Shown here: positions 33,939 through 41,640 of the stretch, piece after piece
Numbering within the stretch: position 1 is the first letter of the stretch
Layout: each line of letters opens with the position of its first letter
From: Coriobacteriaceae bacterium
Lineage (GTDB): Bacteria > Actinomycetota > Coriobacteriia > Coriobacteriales > Coriobacteriaceae
Reading direction: 5' to 3'
Length of the DNA stretch: 41,640 bases
Assembly: GCA_902363875.1 (NCBI GenBank)
Contig: CABJBO010000021.1
Span: 1 to 41,640 of the forward strand
Translations under genes and position numbers: made by a program
The notes under the pieces: generated by a model
What the model saw: only the letters and a program-made list of their open reading frames with translations
The model's database searches: none
What the model was told of the DNA's origin: nothing

Positions 33939-33973
33939 TTGGGCCCATCGTATTGCAAGCACGCTCGGCCCAA
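33939..33973 (+). terminator. Weak hairpin after the phosphoglycerol transferase gene
   Basis: 7-bp arms TTGGGCC and GGCCCAA around a 21-nt loop, 14 nt after the stop. There is no U-tract, so this is only a possible terminator. Confidence 0.35.
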
Positions 33974-33984
33974 ACGCATCGCAA

Positions 33985-34014
33985 ATGACTCCCGCTCGCA
34001 AACGAGGGTACAAT
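33985..34014 (+). promoter_or_regulatory. Candidate promoter of mrp
   Basis: ATGACT (33985-33990), 18-nt spacer, TACAAT (34009-34014). The -10 matches 5 of 6 and the -35 matches 4 of 6 consensus positions. The mRNA start would be about 34021, giving a leader of about 50 nt before the mrp ATG. Confidence 0.5.
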
Positions 34015-34069
34015 GACGCTCGTGTCACATCGCGGGGCCCCGGCCCCAGCATATACAAAGGAGTCATAC

Positions 34070-34900
34070 ATGGGTTGCGAACACGCACAGGCCGCCGGCG
34101 GACAAACGTCGCCGTCGCAATTTGAGGAGAACACGCTGTCCGAGGTCAAGCGCGTCATCGCCGTGCTTTCCGGCAAGGGCGGTGTCGGCAAGTCATTTGT
34201 CACCGGTGCCATCGCCACCGAGCTTGCCCGTCACGGCCACAAGGTCGGCGTCCTCGATGCCGACATCACCGGTCCCTCTATCCCCAAGATGTTCGGTATG
34301 AGTGGACGCCACGTCCATGCCCTTGGCAACCTTATGCTGCCCGAAATCTCCGAGCACGGCGTCAAGGTCATGAGCTCCAACCTGCTGCTCCAAAACGAGA
34401 CCGACCCCGTCCTTTGGCGCGGTCCGGTCATCGCAGGCGCCATTAGGCAGTTCTGGAGCGAGACCTCGTGGGGCCCCATCGACTACCTACTGGTCGACAT
34501 GCCTCCGGGAACAGGCGACGTCGCGCTCACCGTCTTCCAGTCGCTGCCGGTCGACGGCATCGTCATCGTCACGAGCCCGCAGGATCTGGTCTCGATGATC
34601 GTCGCCAAGGCGGTCAACATGGCCGAGAAGATGAACGTCCCCATTCTGGGCATTGTCGAGAACATGAGCTATATTGAGTGCCCCGACTGCGGCAAGAAGA
34701 TCGAGGTCTTTGGCAAGAGCAAGCTCCCCGAGGTCGCAGAGCGCTATAACCTCGACATCTTGGGCCAGCTTCCCATTAATCCGGCACTCGCCGAGGCCTG
34801 CGATAAGGGCGAGGTCGAGACCGCGCTGCCCGATGGCATGTTGCCCAAGGCAGTCTCTGCCGTCGAGACTATTACCCCACACGAGACCGACGAGGCCTAA
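34070..34900 (+). CDS. mrp: Mrp/NBP35-family Fe-S cluster carrier ATPase
   Basis: 276-aa P-loop ATPase that binds and hands on Fe-S clusters in the cytoplasm. The deviant Walker A GKGGVGKS is at 35-42, the ADITGPSIPKM switch region at 64-74, LVDMPPGTGD at 141-150 and the cluster-bridging CxxC pair Cys204/Cys207 in IECPDCGKK. The N-terminal MIP18-like domain of some Mrp proteins is absent; instead there is a short tail with Cys3. The ATG at 34070 has AAAGGAG 6 nt upstream. The stop abuts the GTG of the next gene. Confidence 0.9.
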   Translation: MGCEHAQAAGGQTSPSQFEENTLSEVKRVIAVLSGKGGVGKSFVTGAIATELARHGHKVGVLDADITGPSIPKMFGMSGRHVHALGNLMLPEISEHGVKVMSSNLLLQNETDPVLWRGPVIAGAIRQFWSETSWGPIDYLLVDMPPGTGDVALTVFQSLPVDGIVIVTSPQDLVSMIVAKAVNMAEKMNVPILGIVENMSYIECPDCGKKIEVFGKSKLPEVAERYNLDILGQLPINPALAEACDKGEVETALPDGMLPKAVSAVETITPHETDEA

Positions 34901-36172
34901 GTGAACGCGAGCGCCCTCTATGACGTCTTGGTAATCGGCGGCGGGGCTTCAGGCCTCGCCGCCGCCATTACGGCCGCACGCGCTGGCAAAAGCGTCTGCA
35001 TCGTTGAGCGCGATGTCGCCTGCGGCCTTAAGCTCCTTGCGACCGGTAACGGCCGCTGCAACCTCTCCAACGAATCGATCGATCCTCAGCGGTATAACCA
35101 CCCAGCATTCGTCACATCCGTCATGGGCCCCCAGCCCGAACAAGAGCTTATGGGTTTCTTCTCCTCGCTGGGCATCATGACAACCTCCGAGGAAGGCCGG
35201 CTGTACCCGCGCTCCCTTCGCGCCGAATCGGTGCGCGACGCGCTTCTCAACGTTTGCGACCGCCTAGGCATCACCTTAATCTGCGGAGCCAACGTTGCCT
35301 CGGCGCACAAAGCTTCCGAAGGCTGGGCACTCCAAATAGACCGTCCAGCGCGGGCGCTCAAGGCAAAAAAGCACGATGACCGAAAATCGGAGCTCCGCTC
35401 GCTTCGGAAAGCGCTCGCCGATGTCCCTCGCAAGAACGAGGCCCTGCAGGCACATGCCGTAATTATCGCTACGGGCGGCAACCCCACCGGTATCGCCGAT
35501 ACGTTTCGCCTCCCCCTCACTTCGCCGCGCCCCATCCTCTGCCCCGTATCGGCAACGGTCGTTGGCGATCGGGCGGCACTCAAGACGTTGGACGGCCTGC
35601 GCGTCCGTGTCCGCTTGACGCTCGCCCGCAATCATAATGAGCTCTGGCACGAAGACGGTGAAGTGCTGTTTCGAACCTTCGGTATCTCGGGTGTCGCTGT
35701 CTTCAACCTCTCTCGTCGTATCCAGCACGGCGATACGATCCTGCTCGACGTTTTCCCCGACCTCTCCAAAGACGAGTTGCTCGATATGCTCAACCGGCGC
35801 GTTGAGCTGTTCGGTGACTTTTCACCCCGCGATCCCCGTTGGCTCGACGGCATGCTCGCCCCGCAACTCTCCCGCGTCGTCTGCACAGCGTTCGAGCAGT
35901 GCCATCCATGCTCCAACGATGTCATCCACCTGGTCTCGATCCTCAAGCACTTTAAATTGCTCGTCGAGGGAACAACCGAGGAGCGCTCAGCGCAGGTCAC
36001 GCGTGGTGGCGTATCTGTCGAGAGTATCTCAACACCCAGCCTACGCGCGCGCAGCGTTGTCGACGCCCCGCTTTACGTTTGCGGTGAAGCGCTCGACATC
36101 GACGCCGATTGCGGAGGCTTTAACCTTGCGTGGGCCTGGATCTCGGGCATTCGCGCTGCAAGCAGCCTGTAG
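34901..36172 (+). CDS. HI0933/YhiN/BaiN-family flavoprotein
   Basis: 423-aa FAD-dependent oxidoreductase. The dinucleotide motif VIGGGASGLAAA is at 11-22, GLKLLATGNGRCNLSN at 42-57 marks the HI0933 family, ATGGNPTG lies mid-protein and GEALDIDADCGGFNLAWAW near the end binds FAD. The physiological substrate of the family is mostly unknown; BaiN of bile-acid-dehydroxylating clostridia is a member, so a steroid-type substrate is possible but unproven. It starts with GTG directly after the mrp stop (TAAGTG), so the two are coupled. Residues about 145-180 (RPARALKAKKHDDRKSELR) form a basic insertion. Confidence 0.82.
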   Translation: MNASALYDVLVIGGGASGLAAAITAARAGKSVCIVERDVACGLKLLATGNGRCNLSNESIDPQRYNHPAFVTSVMGPQPEQELMGFFSSLGIMTTSEEGRLYPRSLRAESVRDALLNVCDRLGITLICGANVASAHKASEGWALQIDRPARALKAKKHDDRKSELRSLRKALADVPRKNEALQAHAVIIATGGNPTGIADTFRLPLTSPRPILCPVSATVVGDRAALKTLDGLRVRVRLTLARNHNELWHEDGEVLFRTFGISGVAVFNLSRRIQHGDTILLDVFPDLSKDELLDMLNRRVELFGDFSPRDPRWLDGMLAPQLSRVVCTAFEQCHPCSNDVIHLVSILKHFKLLVEGTTEERSAQVTRGGVSVESISTPSLRARSVVDAPLYVCGEALDIDADCGGFNLAWAWISGIRAASSL

Positions 36173-36182
36173 CCGCGCAGTC

Positions 36183-36188
36183 TATAAT
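36183..36188 (+). promoter_or_regulatory. Perfect -10 hexamer upstream of the second flavoprotein gene
   Basis: TATAAT, 11 nt after the previous stop codon. No -35 match lies at 16-18 nt (AAGCAG at 17). If used, transcription would start near 36195 and run at once into the hairpin at 36203-36226. Confidence 0.4.
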
Positions 36189-36202
36189 CAAAAACGCATT
36201 CG

Positions 36203-36234
36203 GGCCGTCTGGGATACCGGACGGCCTCTTTCTT
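36203..36234 (+). terminator. Terminator-like hairpin between the two flavoprotein genes
   Basis: GGCCGTC (36203-36209) pairs with GACGGCC (36220-36226), 10-nt loop, followed by TCTTTCTT. It either ends the mrp-flavoprotein transcript or attenuates a leader made from the TATAAT upstream. Confidence 0.65.
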
Positions 36235-36252
36235 GCCTCTAAGGAGACCTCG

Positions 36253-37893
36253 ATGATCGAAATCACCCAAGTCAACGCGTCGCTCGATGAAGCCGACGAT
36301 GAAAATGCCTGTCTCATTGTTGGCAAGCGAGTCGCCAAGCGCGTCCTACGTTGCAAGGACTCCGAGATCAAGTCCATCGAGCTCCACCGCAAGTCAATCG
36401 ACGCTCGCAAAAAACGAGACGTCCATTTTATCCTGAGCTTTCGTGTTGAGCTGACTAGTCCCCACCTCGAGCGAGAAGCGGTCGACAGCGTTGCCGAGCG
36501 TGACCGCTCGCGCGTACGCGCGATAGAAGACGATGAGCCTTCATTCCCCTCCCCCGCCTCCGACGCACCTCAAGAACGCCCTGTCGTTGTCGGCGCCGGA
36601 TGCGCCGGCCTTTTCGCTGCGCTTACGCTCGCCGAAGCAGGTCTTAAGCCCTTGCTCATCGAGCGCGGCGACCCGGCATTTCGCCGCTCGCAGGCGATCG
36701 ACCTCTTTCTAAAGGAGCGCATCCTCGACCCCGAGAGCAATATCCAGTTTGGCCTGGGCGGCGCGGGGACCTTCTCGGACGGCAAGCTCAATACGGGAAC
36801 CAAAAATCCCGCCCATCGCCTTATCCTCGAAACCTTCGTCGAGGCGGGTGCGCCCCGCGATATTCTGTGGGATGCCAAGCCGCACATTGGCTCCGACATC
36901 CTTCCCACGGTCGTCACCGCTATATCCCAGCGCATCGAGCAGCTCGGAGGTGTCGTCCGTTATCGAACGAAGCTCGTCGACATTCGCATCGACGCGTCTG
37001 GCGCCATCACCGGTATTGATGTCCAATCGTCCCAAGACACCGCTTGCGAGCCAATCGAGACAAAGCACCTCATCCTCGCCTGCGGGCATTCTGCTCGCGA
37101 TATTTTTGAGCTCCTTAAGGACCACAACGTGGTCCTCGCACAAAAGACCTTTGCCATGGGCGTTCGCATCGAGCATCCGCAGCGCGACATCGACCGAGCC
37201 CAATTCGGAGCCTCGGCGGGACATCCTGCCCTCGGAGCAGCCCCCTACAAGCTCGTCGCCCATCTTCCCAACGGCCGCAGCGTGTTCTCGTTTTGCATGT
37301 GTCCCGGCGGGCAGGTTGTCGCCGCCTCTTCCGAGCAGGGCCACTTGTGCGTCAACGGCGCCAGTCTCAATGCCCGCGACGGACGCAACGCAAATGCCGC
37401 CCTGCTCGTTAACGTCACGCCTGAGGACCTTCCCAACGATGACCCACTCGCCGGCATCGAGCTCCAGCGCGCCTGCGAGGCGGCCGCCTACCGCCTGGGC
37501 GGTTCCAACTGGAACGCACCGGCACAGCTCGTCGGAGATTTCCTCGCAGGACGCGCCAGCAAGGCGCCCGGAAAGGTAAAGCCCACCTATCCGCTCGGTG
37601 TGACCTGGACGGCAATTGACGAAGCCCTGCCGCAGCATATCGTCGAGTCGCTCCGCCTGGGACTTCCCCTACTTGGAAAAAAGCTACGAGGCTACGACCG
37701 CTCCGATGCTGTCCTTACCGGCGTGGAGACTCGCTCGAGCTCACCGGTCACCGTCACCCGAGACCGAACATGCCATGCCGTGTCGACCCCGGGCCTCTAC
37801 CCTTGCGGTGAGGGAGCTGGATATGCCGGCGGCATCATGAGCGCCGCCACCGACGGCATCCGTTGTGCCGAAGCCCTGATCGCAGACCTCTAA
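36253..37893 (+). CDS. COG2509-type FAD-dependent dehydrogenase of unknown substrate
   Basis: 546-aa protein, ATG at 36253 with AAGGAG 6 nt upstream. An N-terminal domain of about 85 residues (IEITQVNASLDE... RKSIDARKKRDVHFILSFRVEL) is typical of this family and precedes the FAD motif VVVGAGCAGLFAALTLAEAG (112-131). GGAGTFSDGKLNTGTKN, LILACGHSARD, KTFAMGVRIEHPQ and the C-terminal GLYPCGEGAGYAGGIMSAA complete the family pattern. The substrate is not known for the family. It is convergent with uvrB, with a shared terminator between them. Confidence 0.85.
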   Translation: MIEITQVNASLDEADDENACLIVGKRVAKRVLRCKDSEIKSIELHRKSIDARKKRDVHFILSFRVELTSPHLEREAVDSVAERDRSRVRAIEDDEPSFPSPASDAPQERPVVVGAGCAGLFAALTLAEAGLKPLLIERGDPAFRRSQAIDLFLKERILDPESNIQFGLGGAGTFSDGKLNTGTKNPAHRLILETFVEAGAPRDILWDAKPHIGSDILPTVVTAISQRIEQLGGVVRYRTKLVDIRIDASGAITGIDVQSSQDTACEPIETKHLILACGHSARDIFELLKDHNVVLAQKTFAMGVRIEHPQRDIDRAQFGASAGHPALGAAPYKLVAHLPNGRSVFSFCMCPGGQVVAASSEQGHLCVNGASLNARDGRNANAALLVNVTPEDLPNDDPLAGIELQRACEAAAYRLGGSNWNAPAQLVGDFLAGRASKAPGKVKPTYPLGVTWTAIDEALPQHIVESLRLGLPLLGKKLRGYDRSDAVLTGVETRSSSPVTVTRDRTCHAVSTPGLYPCGEGAGYAGGIMSAATDGIRCAEALIADL

Positions 37894-37920
37894 CGCACGA
37901 ATTCCAGCGCGCAAAAGACG

Positions 37921-37954
37921 CATGCCCCGAGCTCCGCAGGGAACTCGGGGCATG
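37921..37954. terminator. Bidirectional terminator between the flavoprotein gene and uvrB
   Basis: 11-bp perfect arms (CATGCCCCGAG and CTCGGGGCATG) around a 12-nt loop. The plus strand continues TTCGCTATTTCTT, the minus strand CGTCTTTTGCG. It lies 27 nt after the plus-strand gene and 4 nt after the uvrB stop. Confidence 0.8.
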
Positions 37955-37958
37955 TTCG

Positions 37959-40199
37959 CTATTTCTTAAACCGTGCACCCTGGCGTTTTCTGCCCGATGC
38001 GAACGTGGAACCCTTGCGAGCCTGCGAACGTAAGCGCTCGATCGTCTCGTCCTCAGACGCACCCTCGAGCATCGCCCGAATCTGAACGACGGCATCGCGC
38101 AGGCGCGCCGCCTCCTCAAAGTCCATGGCGGCAGAAGCGTTACGCATATCCTCTTCCATGGTTTCGACGATCCGCACGAGCTCGTCATGCGGCAGTTCTT
38201 CCAACTGCTCCGCAAGTGTCTGCTCGGACGCCACCGTTTCCGGCACGCCACCCTCGCCCGACTCATCGGGCGTATAGAATGCGCCATGGCCAAGAGAGTC
38301 GCCCTTCGAGCGTCCCTTGGAACCCACGGTTTTTTCGGCCTCGGCAATAAAACTTGAGATGTCGTTGATGGCCTTGCGCACCGTCTTGGGCACAATGCCA
38401 TGCTCTTCGTTATATGCCATCTGAATCTCGCGACGGCGCTGCGTCTCCTCGATGGCCTCTTTCATCGAATCGGTCACAACGTCTGCATACATGATGACTT
38501 CGCCATCGGCGTTACGGGCCGCGCGACCAATCGTCTGAATCAGCGAACGGCGGTTGCGCAAGAAGCCTTCCTTATCGGCATCGAGAATTGCCACCAGTGA
38601 GACCTCGGGAAGATCCAAGCCCTCGCGAAGCAGGTTGATGCCAACGAGAACATCGATCTTGCCCTCGCGCAGCGTTCGCAGGATCTCGACACGGTCCATT
38701 GTCGCCGTATCAGAATGCATGTAATTGACCTTAATGCCCGCATCAAGCAGATGGTCGGTCAGGTCCTCGGCCATGCGCTTGGTCAACGTGGTCACCAGCA
38801 CGCGCTCCTTGCGGGCAACGCGCTCGCGAATCTCGTCCTCAAGATCGTCAATCTGCCCACGAACCGGACGCACATCGATCTTGGGATCGAGCAGGCCGGT
38901 CGGACGAATAATCTGCTCAACATCGTTCTGGCTCACCCGCAGCTCGTAGTCGCCCGGCGTGGCCGAAACGTAGATGAACTGGGGGATCCTTGCCTCAAAC
39001 TCATCGAAACGAAGCGGGCGGTTATCGAGTGCAGAAGGAAGGCGAAAACCGTGTTCCACCAGCGTCACCTTACGCGAGCGGTCACCTTCGTGCATGCCGC
39101 GAATCTGCGGCACCGTCACATGGCTCTCATCGATGATGCAGAGCATGTCCTTAGGGAAGTAATCGATCAGGGTAAACGGCGGCTCGCCCGGTTTTCGACC
39201 GTCCAGATGACGCGAGTAGTTCTCGATACCGTTACAAAAACCCATGGTCTCGAGCATCTCGAGATCATAGTCGGTGCGCTGCTGCAGACGCTGTGCCTCG
39301 AGCAACTTGTCGGTCGCCTTGAGCTCGGCCACACGCTTCTCGCACTCTTCACTGATTGATTTCAGAGCCGCCTTGACCTTCGGCTTCTCGGTCACGTAGT
39401 GCGATGCCGGCCATACGGGGATGGCCTCGTACTCACGAAGCATCTCACCGGTAACCTCATCGATCTCGGCAATAAGCTCAACCTCGTCGCCAAAGAACTC
39501 AAACCGCAACGGATGCTCGGCATAAGGCGGATACACGTCGACAACATCGCCGCGCACGCGGAACGTGCCGCGCGCTAGGTCATAGTCATTGCGATCATAT
39601 TGAATGTCGATAAGTGCATGGATAAAGTCATCGCGCTCGAGCGGCACTTTCTTGTCGACATTCGGCGCCAGCCCCGCATAGTCCTCGGGAGAGCCGATAC
39701 CGTAGATACAGGACACCGAAGCAACGACGATTACATCGCGTCGAGAGAGCAACGAGGCGGTCGCCTGATGTCGCAGCATCTCGACCTCTTCGTTAATCGA
39801 GGAGTCTTTCTCGATATATGTATCGCTTTGCGGCACATACGCCTCGGGCTGATAGTAGTCGTAGTACGAGACAAAGTAGACCACAGCGTTGTTGGGAAAG
39901 AACTCTTTGAGCTCGCTCGCAAGCTGAGCGGCGAGCGTTTTATTGGGAGCCATGACCAGCGTCGGCTTCCCCAGGGCCTCAATAGTCTTAGCCATCGTGA
40001 AGGTCTTGCCCGAACCAGTCACGCCCAGCAAAACCTGATAGCGATCTCCGTCCCTCACACCCTGCACAAGCGACTCAATGGCCTTAGGCTGAGAACCTGC
40101 AGGCTCATAGGGAGAAACGACTTCAAACGGCACCTCAGCGCCCTCAACGCCAAAGCGCTTAAGTTCACCACCAACGCGTTCTACTTCAAATTCCGCCAT
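37959..40199 (-). CDS. uvrB: UvrB, excinuclease ABC subunit B
   Basis: Damage-verifying helicase of nucleotide excision repair. The 746-aa product starts at the ATG at 40199 (AGGAG 5 nt upstream). Walker [10 protein letters not shown] is at about 54-62. The damage-probing beta-hairpin reads [20 protein letters not shown], the helicase DESH motif follows, and the late motif is [10 protein letters not shown]. The C-terminal UVR motif ([19 protein letters not shown]) contacts UvrC. A tail rich in basic residues ends the protein. It is longer than the roughly 670 residues of many UvrB proteins because of a linker before the UVR motif. No LexA box was found upstream, unlike uvrA. Confidence 0.95.
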   Translation of the reverse strand: MAEFEVERVGGELKRFGVEGAEVPFEVVSPYEPAGSQPKAIESLVQGVRDGDRYQVLLGVTGSGKTFTMAKTIEALGKPTLVMAPNKTLAAQLASELKEFFPNNAVVYFVSYYDYYQPEAYVPQSDTYIEKDSSINEEVEMLRHQATASLLSRRDVIVVASVSCIYGIGSPEDYAGLAPNVDKKVPLERDDFIHALIDIQYDRNDYDLARGTFRVRGDVVDVYPPYAEHPLRFEFFGDEVELIAEIDEVTGEMLREYEAIPVWPASHYVTEKPKVKAALKSISEECEKRVAELKATDKLLEAQRLQQRTDYDLEMLETMGFCNGIENYSRHLDGRKPGEPPFTLIDYFPKDMLCIIDESHVTVPQIRGMHEGDRSRKVTLVEHGFRLPSALDNRPLRFDEFEARIPQFIYVSATPGDYELRVSQNDVEQIIRPTGLLDPKIDVRPVRGQIDDLEDEIRERVARKERVLVTTLTKRMAEDLTDHLLDAGIKVNYMHSDTATMDRVEILRTLREGKIDVLVGINLLREGLDLPEVSLVAILDADKEGFLRNRRSLIQTIGRAARNADGEVIMYADVVTDSMKEAIEETQRRREIQMAYNEEHGIVPKTVRKAINDISSFIAEAEKTVGSKGRSKGDSLGHGAFYTPDESGEGGVPETVASEQTLAEQLEELPHDELVRIVETMEEDMRNASAAMDFEEAARLRDAVVQIRAMLEGASEDETIERLRSQARKGSTFASGRKRQGARFKK

Positions 40200-40224
40200 G
40201 GATACTCCTAACTCATACATCTGC

Positions 40225-40230
40225 AGTATA
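40225..40230 (-). promoter_or_regulatory. Candidate -10 element of uvrB
   Basis: TATACT on the minus strand, 25 nt upstream of the uvrB ATG, in the 51-nt gap after the transglycosylase gene. The -35 position (TAGGAC) matches poorly, so uvrB may also be reached by read-through from coaE. Confidence 0.3.
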
Positions 40231-40250
40231 CGCAGGAGGTGGGCTTAGTC

Positions 40251-40832
40251 CTATACGAACCGATCGGGATAGAGCGTCTTATAGCGAACCCAGGCATTAT
40301 TGACGCGAATCAGATAAGCCTGCGTCTCGGGGAAGGTAATCGCATTGTGAAGCGAGGTGCTCTGCTGCGCCCAACCATCCACATTGCCCATGCCGGCGTT
40401 ATATGCGGCAATAGCGCTATCCGTCGACCCGTTGAAATACGTTAGAAGATACGAAAGATACGCACAGCCAAACTCGATGTTCGTAGCGGGATCGTTAAGG
40501 TTGTCGGCCGAATACCCCCCACCGTCGACAAGACCCTTAGCGATCATATCCTGGGCAGTCTCGGGCATCAGCTGCATCAATCCCTGAGCACCCTGATTCG
40601 ACTCAGCCTCGGGATCCCAATTCGATTCCGACTTAATGACAGCGCACACCAGATACGGATCCAGATTATGCGAAATACTAGATTGCTTTACATACGCCTC
40701 GTAGTCAATGGGATACAGCGGCTTAAAGAAAGCCGCAGGAGCACACGAGTAAACGAATGAGATAAGGCCGAAGGCAAAAACGGCAGCCAGCGATATAAGG
40801 CGATACCACGCAAAGAAACGTGTCTTAGGCAT
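40251..40832 (-). CDS. Small lytic transglycosylase (SLT domain)
   Basis: 193-aa envelope enzyme that cuts peptidoglycan glycan chains. One N-terminal hydrophobic segment (about 11-29) acts as signal or anchor; the VYSC site after it is a poor lipobox. The SLT domain has the catalytic Glu in IKSESNWDP, then GLMQLMPETA and AAYNAGMGNV. The start at 40832 is chosen over the ATG two codons earlier because AAGGAGG lies 6 nt upstream; it overlaps the end of coaE by 8 nt. Several actinobacterial relatives sit next to coaE in the same way (from memory). Confidence 0.85.
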   Translation of the reverse strand: MPKTRFFAWYRLISLAAVFAFGLISFVYSCAPAAFFKPLYPIDYEAYVKQSSISHNLDPYLVCAVIKSESNWDPEAESNQGAQGLMQLMPETAQDMIAKGLVDGGGYSADNLNDPATNIEFGCAYLSYLLTYFNGSTDSAIAAYNAGMGNVDGWAQQSTSLHNAITFPETQAYLIRVNNAWVRYKTLYPDRFV

Positions 40833-41466
40833 CGGCATCCTCCTTATTCGCAGTGTCTATAAACCCATGGCATGCAAGCCATGAGTCAAGCTGCTCAAAG
40901 AGCGAATTATCGCCTGCGGCATTATCAATCACCGTTGTAGCGAGATTGCACAGCGCAGACTCATCGGGCTGGCAAGCAGAACGGGCATCGAAATCAGATG
41001 GCTCCATGCCACGCTGAATAGCACGCTCGCGACGAACTGACAAAGGGGCGCTGATGACCAGAATTTCATCAGCCAAGCCAAATGCATCCTCAAAACCAGT
41101 CGGAGCAGAAACCTCGACAACCGCAAAGGGATAACGGGGAGATGAAACCGTACAACAAACCGGATCGAGAATCCTAAGCGAAAGCTGTTCAATGAGAACG
41201 GGGTGCACAAGGTCATTGAGCCGTGCGACCGAATCAGGAGAAGCGAAAGCTCGAGAAGCGAGGATGCTGTGGCGAATGCCGCCCTCCTCATCCAAAATAT
41301 CCCAGCCAAATTCTTCCGCGAGGGCATTGACGATATCGGAGCCTGGCACATACAGCGATTTGGCAAGCTCGTCCAGATCGATAAGCATGGCGCCATGAGA
41401 TTCGAGATAGCGGCAGGCAGTCGACTTACCCGAAGCAATATTGCCCAAGACAAAAACGGTAAACAT
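40825..41466 (-). CDS. coaE: Dephospho-CoA kinase
   Basis: Last step of coenzyme A synthesis. The 213-aa product starts at the ATG at 41466 with GGGAGG 5 nt upstream; an in-frame start at 41631 would add a 55-residue stretch overlapping a terminator. The P-loop is GNIASGKST (residues 8-16), MLIDLDELAKSLY follows, and the LNDLVHPVL segment marks the family. The P-loop starts GNI instead of the usual GxI/TGG. The C-terminal half is less conserved than in E. coli CoaE. Confidence 0.88.
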   Translation of the reverse strand: MFTVFVLGNIASGKSTACRYLESHGAMLIDLDELAKSLYVPGSDIVNALAEEFGWDILDEEGGIRHSILASRAFASPDSVARLNDLVHPVLIEQLSLRILDPVCCTVSSPRYPFAVVEVSAPTGFEDAFGLADEILVISAPLSVRRERAIQRGMEPSDFDARSACQPDESALCNLATTVIDNAAGDNSLFEQLDSWLACHGFIDTANKEDADA

Positions 41467-41494
41467 CAAGTCCTCCCTAACGCCAATGGGAGTT

Positions 41495-41525
41495 ATTATC
41501 GCGCAAATACAAAAGAAGGACTCAA
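41495..41525 (-). promoter_or_regulatory. Candidate promoter of coaE
   Basis: TTGAGT (41525-41520), 19-nt spacer, GATAAT (41500-41495) on the minus strand, 28 nt upstream of the coaE ATG. The hexamers fit well but the spacer is long. Confidence 0.4.
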
Positions 41526-41593
41526 AATACAGCCAAACAGTAAGACAAGCTAAAAGAAGGCGAGTTCTTGTATTACAGCTCTTTATAAAACGC

Positions 41594-41625
41594 AAAAAAG
41601 GGGGAGGCCGCGAGGCCTCCCCCTT
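41594..41625 (-). terminator. Terminator of a minus-strand gene beyond the right edge
   Basis: Perfect 12-bp stem (AAGGGGGAGGCC with GGCCTCCCCCTT) closed by a 4-nt loop and followed on the minus strand by TTTTTTGCG. No coding sequence for the upstream gene falls within the window. Confidence 0.9.
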
Positions 41626-41640
41626 CTTCAAGTCATCAGA

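Noticed and set aside
33925..34069. Riboswitch before mrp
   Set aside because: The leader is short (about 50 nt after the likely start) and shows only small GC stems, with no recognised aptamer core.
40200..40260. Possible LexA box upstream of uvrB
   Set aside because: Only a right half-site GTTCG is present (in CGATCGGTTCG); the left half does not match CGAAC.
1..41640. CRISPR array, phage, transposon, tRNA or rRNA genes
   Set aside because: No run of direct repeats with spacers, no integrase or transposase motifs, and no cloverleaf or rRNA-like sequence was seen on either strand.

Overview
This 41.6-kb chromosomal window has high GC and dense, mostly leftward (minus-strand) genes. The order uvrC / rapZ-whiA / gap / pgk-tpiA-gpmI / secG, with coaE, uvrB and uvrA close by, is the conserved actinobacterial arrangement. 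Together with an LtaS/MdoB-type polyglycerol-phosphate synthase and a sialic acid operon, this points to a gut-type Coriobacteriia, most likely Collinsella or a close relative. The genus is an inference; no rRNA gene is present to confirm it.

Layout from left to right. (1) 159-6103, minus: oppA-oppB-oppC-oppD-oppF, an oligopeptide ABC importer, with an internal hairpin after oppA. (2) 6394-11488, minus: secG, then pgk-tpiA-gpmI, then gap; each unit ends in its own rho-independent terminator. (3) 11682-13538, minus: rapZ and whiA, 6 nt apart, without the yvcK gene usually found between them. (4) 13640-24066, minus: a putative sialic acid operon. It encodes a Tat-type lipoprotein binding protein, a permease, a fused permease-ATPase, an ATPase, two overlapping CE7-family esterase genes (the second lacking the catalytic serine), NanA lyase, a ROK kinase and NanE epimerase. 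It is punctuated by several intergenic hairpins and preceded by a 365-nt region rich in palindromes. (5) 24432-28565, minus: ybaK-murJ-uvrC, tightly packed. (6) uvrA (minus) diverges from the polyglycerol-phosphate synthase gene (plus), with a near-consensus LexA box in between. (7) 34070-37893, plus: mrp, an HI0933/BaiN-type flavoprotein and a COG2509-type flavoprotein. (8) 37959-41466, minus: uvrB, a small lytic transglycosylase and coaE.

How it fits together: the window joins central glycolysis, peptide uptake, envelope synthesis (MurJ, polyglycerol-phosphate synthase, lytic transglycosylase, SecG) and all three UvrABC excision-repair subunits. The sialic acid block sits between uvrC and rapZ, which are usually neighbours in actinobacteria. 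It would import sialic acid, remove O-acetyl groups, and convert Neu5Ac to ManNAc, ManNAc-6-P and GlcNAc-6-P. NagA/NagB, a sialidase and a dedicated regulator are not in the window.

No CRISPR array, transposase, tRNA, rRNA or phage gene was seen. The strongest candidates for something little described are the degenerate CE7 pseudo-esterase overlapping its intact paralogue, and the long imperfect inverted repeats between nanA, nanK and nanE.
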